From: Hysterium pulicare CBS 123377
Taxonomy: Eukaryota; Ascomycota; Dothideomycetes; Hysteriales; Hysteriaceae
Assembly (NCBI GenBank): GCA_000467715.1
Contig: AJFK01000620.1
Coordinates: 1-64,000 of the forward strand
Reading direction: 5' to 3'
DNA: 64,000 nt
Made by a program: the position numbers and the translations under genes. Numbering within the stretch: position 1 is the first letter of the stretch; every line of letters begins with the position of its first letter. Shown here piece by piece: positions 12,501 to 22,663 of this stretch. Under the pieces are notes generated by a model, which saw only the letters and a program-made list of their open reading frames with translations, was not told the DNA's origin and ran no database searches.

Positions 12501-15381
12501 CCTCTCACTTTAAATACCATCCAGCAGCGTATACCTTTCTTTCGTTCTGACGTTCACTCCGCATCCTGCCTTGAAGTTTTCTCTGTAGAATATTCCACCG
12601 GCCTTGTGCTTCAATCAATTGCGCTGAAGTTCCCTCGAACACATGCAGCCAGCGACCCGAATCTAAGTCCAGCAGCGTCTATCTCGCAACGATGTCCCAG
12701 TCAACGCTCCAACAAGCGCGCTCCCGTGTGGAGTTCCTACTAATTCCCCGCCGTCTAAAGATCTTGGTTACCGCGAGCGCAGTGTGATGAGCGAAGTCAT
12801 TGGCCACGGAGAACCATGTCGCGGAAATATAGTCCGCGTACGGGTAGAATAGGCGTCTGCCGAGGATATGGATGTGCGGCGAGGATAGGGCGGGTTTGAG
12901 AGCTTGGACAGATGGCCTCCCGTGATCTGAGAGGTGGAGCATCGCGGGTGATAAGCGAGGGTATTGGACTGGCTTTTCGAAGGTATATACACGGTGCGCT
13001 CGTAGGTGTGAGATTTCGCAATGGAGGATTCAGGGAGGAGATGGGTTTGGAGAGGCTTCTGACGCGTTTTGCTACCCAGAGTATCCGTGTTTTCGGACTG
13101 TTTGCTGGAGGTGATTTAGAGGTGTTGAGACTTTGAATTAGCCATGTAGAGCTCACGCAAGTCGGGATTGGGGTTGAAAATTGAATAATTCTCATCTCAT
13201 TTCGAAGGAAAGAGATCAAAAAGCTGCGTTCTTTGAAGTCATTGAGACGGCCATGCGAGATTCATATTGAGGATGATGGTGAAGACTCACTGTAAATTGC
13301 GAAGCAATAATAGCCATTGCCTAGGTGACGCTAGAAGCGCGTCAACGTGGGGGTGGAGAGTTTACCGGGGGTGAACGGCCGTAGAGATCTACAGGGGAAG
13401 TGTGCTTCCCCGTCCCGCTACGAAGGCTATGCCAGCTATCAGCCAGTGCACCCGTATTCAATATCAAGCTCCGCGGCGAGCAAGGCAAGCCAAGCAGAGA
13501 GGCCGTCTGAGCGTTGATAAAGAATGGAAAGTATGCCCTGACTTCATATGAAGCGAGTCAACACCTGCAGCAAGGCGCACATTCTGAAACCACAACAAAG
13601 GCCTTTCTAGCCTACTTCCAAAGGAAACTTAAGCGGAAGGATTTCTGTTGAAATTGCTTGAGGTGGCTCCTGCATTCTGCAAGGTTTAGCCCATCGTCGT
13701 TTATTTGTTGAAGCGTTGATGACTCGATGTAATCGGCGACGTCGCCTAGAAACTTCTACGATGCGCTTGGGCTTTCTTGTTCCCCCTGATCGCACGGGCT
13801 CACATCTACAATGCATCGTTAACAACGGAAAATGCAGGCAAGATCGAAAGATGAGTGGCACTTGAGTATATTCGACCCGGACCGTTTTGTATTCCATAGA
13901 GGTATGTACTTATTTACCCTGCAACCCATTCTCTGAACTGCAATGCGCTGCCAGCCGAAGCGAGGCAGACTAATCTTGATCCTTTTGGGGGTTAAAAGGA
14001 AGATGCAGGACCACCACGAAGGACCGCATCGAGGTAATGGCTGGCGTGAATGACCCCGTAAACTTAACACACGAGTTACACAGCAGCAGGAGAAGCTTCA
14101 CTGCCGACCGAATGGCATGTTGCGCTTGATGCAGGCGCCGTCGTGGAATCGGTCTGGGCTTGGTGACCGGTGGTTGTGGGGCTCCCAGGCTGTCTGCGAA
14201 GCAGCTCAGCGTACGCCTGGTCAACAAGTTGTTTTTGCTTTCGAGCTTGTTCCCTCGTCTCCTCCTTCAACCCTGCGAACTTGTAAGTGAAGCTATAGAT
14301 CGGATTTCTACAGTGGCAGCAATACGTTTGATATCCCACTCGTGAACGCCGAATCGTTTACCCATACTGACGAGCGAGCCGAGATTGGTCTACAGGGTGC
14401 GAAGTGGTCGTTTACTCGTAGGGGTGGGTGTTGCCGTTGAGCACTCATCCACCAGTCTCGTCTTAGGCTGGCAGGGAATATCAAGGTCGAGATCGGGGTC
14501 CACGATGTGCTCTTTGTACTGGATAGCTGGGCAGTATCGAAGGCGAACTCTGCGACAGCGAGGGCGGTGTTCCTTTGGGCGGTCCCGATGGCCACGTTCA
14601 AAGAGCCATCAAGTTCTCGTTGCAAAACCATACAAATGGCAGGGGAAGGCATAGTTATCAATCCACTGAGGCCGTGGGGAAGCCCCTGGAGCATTCCGTC
14701 TTCCCCGATGGCGCGACACCGCCTGGTTAAGCCACCTGGCAATACTGCTCTTTAGACAATGGGGATGTCATGTTTTGCGCGCCGTCAAGTGCATCCCAGT
14801 ATTGATTATGCCTCACTCTAAGCTGTCCTCCATGCAGTATCCTTTCAAATGCTAGCCAGTTGAATATGAGGGAATTCCTTGGTGTTCAACTGGTTGTTGA
14901 GAAGGACCCCAGGCTAGGAAGCATTGTTTTCTCGCCAATATACCAAAGTCATCTCTACATGTTGACCAGCACTTGCGCAGAGCCCTAACAGTATAAGAGG
15001 TCTCGAAAAGACATTAGTTCTAGTAGGAGCAGTAGCATCCATCATGCGATTTTCCGAAACACTAGAGGGAGTCGTAATGGAAAAAGTCCATGTATCTAGA
15101 TCTGGAAAATTCGTCCCAACATCAGTTTTTTTTTCCGAGAAGAGATTTGTGCGTTGTACGTTTTTAGAAGTGGCGCAGCGTAACGAGGATATTAGCAAGT
15201 AAATCCCCGACTGGTATCGGCGGTAAGTCGCTTATTAAGTGTTTCGGGCGAAACTGCCTTCGCTATGGCTGGTGAACGGGTTGCCATGTGGACCAGCCTC
15301 AGGAGCTAAAGTTGACTTCAGGAGCCGACATCGAACAACAGGACTCCAAATAACTTTCCACCAATTTTTTAATCCGAACAT
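9580..15381. other. 5.8 kb gene-poor interval with isolated coding-like exons
   Basis: No complete gene was found. Two minus-strand stretches read like protein. Positions 13040-12679 contain HIHILGRRLFYPYADYISATW, bounded upstream by a stop. Positions 14600-14400 contain RPRCRRVRLRYCPAIQYKEH and DPDLDLDIPCQPKTRLVDEC, a Cys-bearing stretch that may continue into a helical segment around 14280-14190 (LKEETREQARKQKQLVDQAY). None could be chained into a start-to-stop model. The part from 10.9 to 12.7 kb is pyrimidine-rich on the plus strand and resembles promoter or leader DNA, but no reading frame follows it. Decayed genes or fast-evolving orphans are both possible. Confidence 0.35.
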
Positions 15382-16455
15382 TCATCCCTTTGTGCTGGTA
15401 TTCCCATCGCTCGCCAGTAACGTGACCAAGACAGCTGCAAATCTGCTTCAGTCAGCAAGACCCAACAATATTGCAGAGCTAGGATGAATGTCAACATACG
15501 TGGTAACTGCGAGGGTATATTGTTGGCTTCCGAACAGTGCCAAGCAAAGAGAGAACAAAATAATAAAGAGAAGGAAGCCCAGCAGACGTAGGACACCCGA
15601 GCGAGAAAGGAACAACCAAACAATGGGCAGGTATATTATTATGAAAGTAACAAGATTCGCAACTATTGATAGGGTACCATTTAGTGCAGCCTCATCATAT
15701 GTCAGAAGCCCATCCGGATCCGGTTTCTTTTTTCGCCGAAGTACTCGAAGTACTCGAGTATTGATCCAGTGTGCGAAGCGTTCCTTGAACAATCTTACCA
15801 ATGGCGCTTCAGGGCCACGAGGAACCATTGATATCAAGTCCGAACTAAAGTTCTTAGGGTTTTGCACCGAACCCCATATCTCCGCATCGGTCCCCTCCAG
15901 CGCATAATCGAAATGTTCGGGATGGGCCAGGAAAGCTTGCAGGTAGCGCAACCCATACTCATTGGGTTCGAGCTCCACTAAGGAACGATATCGAATGATT
16001 GCTTCTTCTTAGATTCAGAGCAAAATCAGACTTTTGAAACGAAACATTGATGAATGCGAGGTGGGACTCCTACCATATTCTTTATATTTCTCTTTGAGCT
16101 CGAGAAAAAGACGGTATTGCCTTCCCTTTTCGGTTGAAGGGTCGGAGTTCTTTAAAGCACGTAAGTTTGTTGCGAATAACGGTGCTTCTCCTTCGATGCT
16201 TCTACTGTCCTCAAATTCCGCCTGCAGAAGTTGGGTCTCCAACTCTTGGATGTCGTGCTGAAGGTAAAGAATGATCCGGAGTGCAACAGGGCGGAAGTGC
16301 CGGACTTGAGCTGTTCTAGGAACCGCACTCATGATATATCCTAATTTGGGATAACCCGATACGTGTCTTGATGAGTATTCGTTAAGATTTCTCGGAGCAA
16401 GATATGCCGGAGGTGTTGATGTTCTAGAAGCGGGGATGGTGGGAGATAGCGCCAT
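15382..16455 (-). CDS. DUF6594 membrane protein, copy 3
   Basis: Third DUF6594 gene, 316 residues. Exons are 16455-16074, 16007-15500 and 15442-15382, with introns of 66 and 57 nt at the same protein positions and phases as copy 1. A proline/serine-rich N-terminus leads into YPKLGYIMSAVPRTAQVRHF, a long helix (ILYLQHDIQELETQLLQAEF) and EYEEAIIRYRSLVELEPNE across intron 1. It shares the GTDAEIWGSVQNP block with copy 1. A basic RVLRRKKKPDPDGL stretch precedes membrane segments NLVTFIIIYLPIVWLFL, LLGFLLFIILFSLCLALFG and FAAVLVTLLA. The C-terminal exon is short and ends SDGNTSTKG. This is the closest paralogue of copy 1 by eye. Role unknown. Cytosolic helical head plus membrane tail is an inference from sequence. 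Confidence 0.85.
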
Positions 16456-18462
16456 GACAGGATAGGTCCATGTAAGAGAGTCTTTTTAAAATCGAAGTTG
16501 GATATCTCTTTCCCTCAAGGAAAATAATTTTTTAAAGTCTCGTCACAAGTATGTTCATGGAGGAAGTGATATTGTCGGGATTTTATGGGTTTTATGTTGA
16601 CGCCTACTTGTCTTGATAGTCTTTCTTGCAGATTTACGCCAACTTCCCTCGTGTCTTAAAAAAGACCTCCCAACGCGGTCTGAAACTTCGGAACTCGAAT
16701 TGTCTTGTCACAGAGCTTCTTCGATGCGTAAGCGGCAGGGTTCTGGTGGATTGTCGATCTTAGGAATTGCGTCAACCTGGGGTATTAGGCGTCGAAAATT
16801 AGGCACTCCCTTTGGCTATTTTCGACAAGCTCATCGGCGACTTCTTCCATTCGATGCGTCAACTGGGGACAGACGCCTAAGGATATTTGGCTGCATCTTC
16901 AGGCAGGATGAAATCGAAGAGACGGATAGCGTGAGTCAGAGAGCCAACCTCTGCACATTGGAAAACCTATCGCTATCAGCCCCCAGAACTGACGAAACAA
17001 GAAAGTTGTGGCACAGCCCAGATTACATGCAGTTCTGACGGAACGCGGGATGGATGTTGCCAAATGCAAGTCATTCCCGCCGCCGTAAGGCTCCAAAGAT
17101 TGCCATGCAAATCCTGGTGGGGGGCTGCGATTGGTATCTGTGAGCCACTTGAGATCTGTCCAAGAATAGTCGAAGCTGCCTGCATTTTATCCAACATTAG
17201 CGGAATAAAGCAAGCTCACAGTGGTTGGATGGCGAGGCTTTGGGAGTCAATGGCGTAGCCTTCAGAAAGGTTGAACATGCAACCGTCTCATCAATGATTG
17301 ATTCTGATCGGCTTCGACTCCGAGATGGGTTGTGACCTTCAACTCTGATGTCTTCATCGCCTTCGAGAAGCCCTTAGGGTCCGAAGGCTTTGCAATAAGA
17401 AGGAATTGTTAGGTCTATGAAGTCTACAAGGTGTGTAACTTAGTAAAGGAGCAGTGATCAAGGGAGGAGTTTCGTTAAAGTTACTCCGTCTAGGGATCCT
17501 AGTCGGGTTTGGTATGTAGCCCCTTGGTGCGACTAAGGTGCGCCAAATTTCACGAGATTGTTGCTTCATCAATTGACCCCATCTCGTGTTTCTTTCTAGC
17601 AATAAATCTTCAACAATATTGCGACGAAAGTAGAAGTGGTCCAGAGCAGCACGTATCTTGCGAACTTCCTAGGAGCATTACCGGACTACAGCGTGGCTCT
17701 GAATGGCGGATATGTATATAACGAATAAACGCTTACTGTTAGCTGTTTTAAACAGGTCATTAAATAGAGAGAATACATCACAAACTCTCAGATAATTTAG
17801 TAGAACACTTTCATCTGTGTGAGCGTATTATTGATTTCCATATCTTAATTCTTAGCGGAAATCTACAAGGGCGTATGGCAGGAAGGGATATTGAAGTGAA
17901 ACAGCTTTTCTGTATTGATTGCTTTCCATAGCAGTATTTGTTTCATTAGCCGCAAATTAGGCCATTACCAGAAGATTAGCATAGAATTAAAGACGGAAAA
18001 GCGTTTCTTTGGCCATGAGTTATAAGGAGCCAATGTTCAAGCCACAACAAAGTCCGACTCAACCGACTATCTCATACCTATCTCAGTTGACTGTGCAAGT
18101 ATGACTCGCATCGATCTCCGCCAGAACATTGTTTTTCATTCGTTTGAAACACTTCTTTCGGAACCCGGGCCGTCTTTCCTCCCGAACTCTCCAGTTAGCC
18201 GGTACGTTTTCGAACCCAGCTCGAAATTGGGAAGAGCTCGCGTGCGTACCTGTTCCGAGGATCTGGCGCACCATGACGGAAGCGGTAGATCTTGAACCTT
18301 GTCGAGATGATGTCGTGTGGCGTGAAAAGTTTATGGTGTCTTACGATCATCCTTTTTAGGTAGTCCACCTGGACGCCTTGCTTAGTAATACGAAACGCTT
18401 TAGAGAATCATCGAGCATTGAAAACATTGGCAGTCGGCCTGACTGACGTGAACGCATCCCCA
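16456..18462. other. 2.0 kb intergenic, partly AT-rich
   Basis: Promoter side of DUF6594 copy 3 on the left and the 3' flank of YTH1 on the right. Nothing recognisable is encoded. Positions 17.7-18.0 kb are clearly AT-richer than the surroundings and without open frames, which could be an old mutated repeat. No terminal repeats were seen. Confidence 0.4.
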
Positions 18463-19315
18463 TCAGTAGCCTCCCCGGCGATGTCTTCCTCCTCGCCGCT
18501 TCTTTCGATCTCCTTGCCAACCACCGCGGAACTTTGGCTGACCGCCCGAATTCGGGTTCCTCTCTTCCCGTTCACGCTCCTTCTCCTCTTCTTTCTCTCG
18601 CTCCAATTCTCTAGCAGCCCTCTCCCTCTCAAGCTCCTCTCGTGACTTCTCGACACGGACTTCAGGTTTCTTGAGGTCCGTAGAGAAGCGGGGATGCGCT
18701 CCGTTCTTGCAGGACTTGCCCTCCGGGCAAAACCCTGCTAGGTAGAAGGGGCAAAGTTTATCCTTCTTGACATGCTTGTTTGCGCAATGCGGTCCCAGAG
18801 GACAGAAGCCTCGGTCGTAATGAGGGCAGGAAGGGCGCTTGGATTCAGGATCGATGTGTAGGTAAAGGCAGTCGTCACCGTTGGCGCAGGTCAGGGTGCG
18901 GGCGTAGTAAGAGCATTCGGGCATTCGGCGTAGATTGTACTCATGCAGGTACTCACACGATTCGCCCTTCTTGCAGAGGCCGCGTAGCCAATGCTTGCAG
19001 ACAAGGCTACTTCAGAAGAATGAGGTCAGCGAGTCCGATGTACGACAGGGATGAAGACTAAGAGGGAATCTAAAGTTGCGGAAGCGGGTGATTTACGCAC
19101 TTGTTGTAGGAAGAAGCGACATGGTGTTTGTCGGGACATTTGTTTCCAAGCGGACAGTGGCCTTGCATGTAGGCTTTACAAAATGGCCGGTTTGGATCTA
19201 GGCCAAAGCGATATTCGCGTTTCAAGTAATCGCTGAAACTGAAGTTATACGTAAGCTGCGCCACTGGTTGGAGCATCTGCTCGGGCATGATGGGTCTCTG
19301 CACATCTGCGGCCAT
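18463..19315 (-). CDS. YTH1: mRNA 3'-end-processing CCCH zinc-finger protein Yth1
   Basis: Orthologue of yeast Yth1 / animal CPSF30, the subunit of the cleavage and polyadenylation factor that binds pre-mRNA at the polyadenylation signal region in the nucleus. Two exons, 19315-19101 and 19006-18463, with a 94-nt intron that has a CGCTGAC branch site, give 252 residues. Five consecutive CCCH fingers are visible: [77 protein letters not shown] and [20 protein letters not shown]. All have the C-x7/8-C-x5-C-x3/4-H spacing of the family. The C-terminus is a charged Glu/Arg helix followed by a Gly/Arg-rich basic tail. The intron falls between fingers 1 and 2. A single-copy essential gene in known fungi, so a good synteny anchor. 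Confidence 0.96.
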
Positions 19316-21032
19316 TTCGCTGGGCTGTCCTTATGTCGAGAAAGTATAGGACACGTCGACTCTTGAAAATGTCGCAAGTTGATGCTTGTTGACGCAGTAC
19401 GCACGAATGTGATAGTGGAAAAGGATGTGTGGAATGGCGGTAGAAGCCGCGGGACCCCACTTTGGACGCACAGAAGGCGTTCCCCGAGTTCCTAGAGGCT
19501 GGAGGCAGAAGGGATTCAAAGCTGGGAATATGGAGGCTGATCTGTGTGGTGGTGTATGCAGGTGGAGGATAGAGGCGGTGATGTGAAGTCGAATCTTGGC
19601 ACGGCGATCACGGCTTCGCGAGGGTTCATGCAACGCATATGCACCAAGGAATGGGGGATACGGAACGAAGTAGTGTTATTGGGCTCAGCCGTGGGGTAGA
19701 CCAGGTCAGGGTCTCTTCGTGAGCAATTCACCACCTCGCTTCCGGTCGGCTTGTTGGATAACTTGGACTTTCTCTCTAACGATTTGTTCATCGCTCCGGC
19801 AAACTGGCATATCCGTCCAACTCTATATTTACAAGCAAGTGGGTGCAGTGGTGGTCGTCATCATCCAGACTCCCGACAGCTTCCAAGCTCCGCTTCATCC
19901 TTGCGCCTCACTATGCGCTTGACGTTAGCCCGCAGCTGTCTCCCATCCCCTCTTTGACGCTTCCCCAGCTCTTCGCCCCTCTCTCTGGAACCTGGCTGCC
20001 CTGGCGTTCGTGTTATGTGCATCATCCTGCATCCTTCGAAGATGCAGCTGTCATTCGCTCACCGCAGTCCTCCGAACATATCCCATGTCTGCCTAGGAGC
20101 AGTAGATACGGCACTACTGCCAGATGCAGCTCCAACCTGCGTCCATTCTCACGACCGTTGGAGCGCGACGATAGCTGCTCCCTGCGAAATCTAAGTCTCA
20201 TCACTCCAGCGGTCGAGCTAGCTCCTGATAGCTTCATCTGACCACCCTGGCCAGACATGCGGTAAGAGGGCGGCCATAGTTCGAGCTGACCACGATCCTA
20301 AATCAAGTCCGCATTCAACCGCTTAGAATTAGAGGAACTCGTTGCCCTCATGCGGAGGCATGGCCCCATCATGTACTGAACTTGATCTTATTCCCTGTCA
20401 CGAAGGATGCTGTGTTACCTTCGTAGACGCTTTTACGTTGTCAGGTACTAGGTCTTGAAGCCGTCTATGGCTTTACCTACGCAGAACCCCAATTACAGCC
20501 ATTAATCGATGATCGTCAGCCGCTGGGGCAAAGAATAGTCTGAGGGATATCGCATTCCTAGTGTTAGTCTGGCCTGGCCGGAAGCAAGTGTATTTGTGCA
20601 GCGGCGAGCGACCCTTCATGCCCGACCTTGCATCTTATTATCATCTTCTGCCATCTCAGCTCCCAAACACATCGGTCCTACTGACGAAGCCGTACATGCA
20701 CCAGCAAAAGGCAACCTGCGTAACGCAAGTCTTTATCTGGGTCTTGTTACCCTTATATGCTGGCTTCCTATAAGCTGTCATATCAAATCCGTGCAGAGTC
20801 CTCGGCTTTCTACATGTCCAAACTTATTCTCTTCATCTGTTCTGAAAGAGCTCACTTTTGGTCTCTTGTCGTCTACCCATGATTTTCTCCTGCATCTAGG
20901 TGCGCAACTAGCTAAGGCATGGCTGACATGAGCTTTGGCCCAGAGCGACCTAATTGGGTGCTCTTCCAGCAACTTATGGGCCGTCGAACATCAACAAATT
21001 CCCGCACTTCATTCTGTCCACCTCCCCTCAGC
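19316..21032. other. 1.7 kb divergent intergenic region between YTH1 and GH18 gene
   Basis: Contains the promoters of YTH1 (reading left) and the chitinase (reading right). Several frames of up to 130 codons exist but overlap on both strands and show no domain. An in-frame ATG at 20919 could extend the chitinase upstream by 38 residues, but those residues are not hydrophobic and do not resemble the family. Confidence 0.45.
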
Positions 21033-22229
21033 ATGTTTCTCAACGGAGTCTACTATCCTAACTGGAGAATCTATCGGAATCAACCTCCTTCCTCTCTCAA
21101 CCTAAATGTCATTTCACATGTTTTCTACGCTTTTGCTTGGTTAGTCGCTACTGAGCGATCTTCCTCTGTGCTTACAAGCTGACGTAGCTGAAGGGTGAAG
21201 CCGGACGGCACGGTCTATGTATATAACCGCTTCATGCATAACCAAAGATCCCAGACTGACTGTTATTAGCTTAGCGATGAATGGGCCGACTCACAGATCG
21301 AAGTCGATGGCACTAATGGATGCCTAAACGCTTTCGCCGCCCTCAAGAAGAAATATACGGTCTTGAGAGTTATTCTTTCGATAGGCGGCGGTGGCAAAGG
21401 CAGTGAGCCATTTGCTCAAGTGGCGCGGAGTCCAGAGTCACGAGAAAGATTCGGTCAGAGCTCTAAGGAGCTAGTGACAAAGTTTGGGCTGGACGGCATT
21501 GACAGTAAGGCGGTTTAGCTACGTATTGACCTCACGCATCGCTAATCACTCGGAGTAGTTGATTGGGAGCACCCCTCGGACGCTAGGCAAGGCCAGGACT
21601 ACATCCACCTTCTAGCAGCATTGCGAGCATATCTGCCTGCACCCAGATACACGCTGAGCTCCGCCCTTCCTGCCGGCGAATGGGCTTTACAGAATATCAA
21701 TTTGGCCCAGGCGTCTTCGTACCTTGACCTGGTCAACCTAATGTCGTACGATTTCTCGGGTCCATGGGTGAAGAAAACTGGACATCAGGCTCAGCTTTAC
21801 ACACCGCAAAAACCTCATAGCGATGATGCGACTATCTCCACTCATTCTGCAGTCTCTTACATGATCAGACAAGGTGTTCCTCCAGGCAAGATCCTCATGG
21901 GTGTACCCGCTTATGGACGATCATTCCTGAGCACTCGAGGCGTTGGGCATTCTTACTCGGGTCATGCAGGAGAGGAAGGTACCTTTGAATTCAGAGATCT
22001 TCCCCGGCCTGGTGCTCAGGAGCACGTGGATGAGCAGGTCGGTGCGGCTTACTGCGTTGGAGGGGATGGCGGATTCGTCACCTACGACAACCCGCAGACA
22101 GTCAAGTTGAAGGCGAATTATGTGAAACAGAGTGGGCTTGCGGGCATGTTCTATTGGACTGGGACTGGAGATTCTAGCGACTCCACGAGGAGTCTTGCGT
22201 ACAATGGGTACATTGGCTTGCATTCGTGA
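21033..22229 (+). CDS. glycoside hydrolase family 18 chitinase without signal peptide
   Basis: GH18 enzyme, expected to cleave beta-1,4-linked N-acetylglucosamine polymers by substrate-assisted catalysis. Four exons (21033-21139, 21194-21218, 21270-21504, 21559-22229), one of them only 25 nt, give 345 residues. Barrel landmarks occur in order: NGVYYPNW strand 1, VFYAFAW, SIGGGG, the catalytic GLDGIDIDWEHP with its acid glutamate (the motif is split by intron 3), the MSYDFSGPW motif, GVPAYGRSF, and the closing FYWTGTGDS. The start at MFLNGVYYPNW fits family members that begin directly with the barrel. There is no signal peptide and no carbohydrate-binding module, so an intracellular or unconventionally released enzyme is likely. 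All catalytic residues seem present. Confidence 0.92.
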
Positions 22230-22663
22230 CTATTTGGGGAATCCGAATGAGGGCTTCACCCTTCCGGCACGAATGCAGCGTAGCATCTCAGTGGCGTGAT
22301 GTGGGGTTGCCAAACTTGGGGACGAGTCCATCAACAGGGTCGAAATCACTCCCGACGGTTGGAATCATGCATAAAAGAGCCCATATAGACTATCAAATGA
22401 ACAGAATTTCGTAATGCTTGCAGAAACCCCAACCTTTTGCTGACACGTTGATTCCCGCGCTTTGACCTCGCGCGCCTTCGCTAAAATGCTCCCTCCACGA
22501 ACGCCGACGACCAGGACCGCATGCCTTGAATCCCATTGCAAACAATTCTTTAGCTGACCTTCTTGCTTTGCTTCTTGTGCAGCTGCAGTTGGCGCCTGTT
22601 CCTACGATATCGACAAGGTTCTCGCGAACCTCGGGCTGGTCAATGCAGGCATAGACTGACTTC
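22230..22663. other. intergenic, GH18 3' flank and VPS53 promoter
   Basis: About 430 bp between two same-strand genes. No open frame of note. The last 100 bp form the leader ahead of the short first VPS53 exon. Confidence 0.5.
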
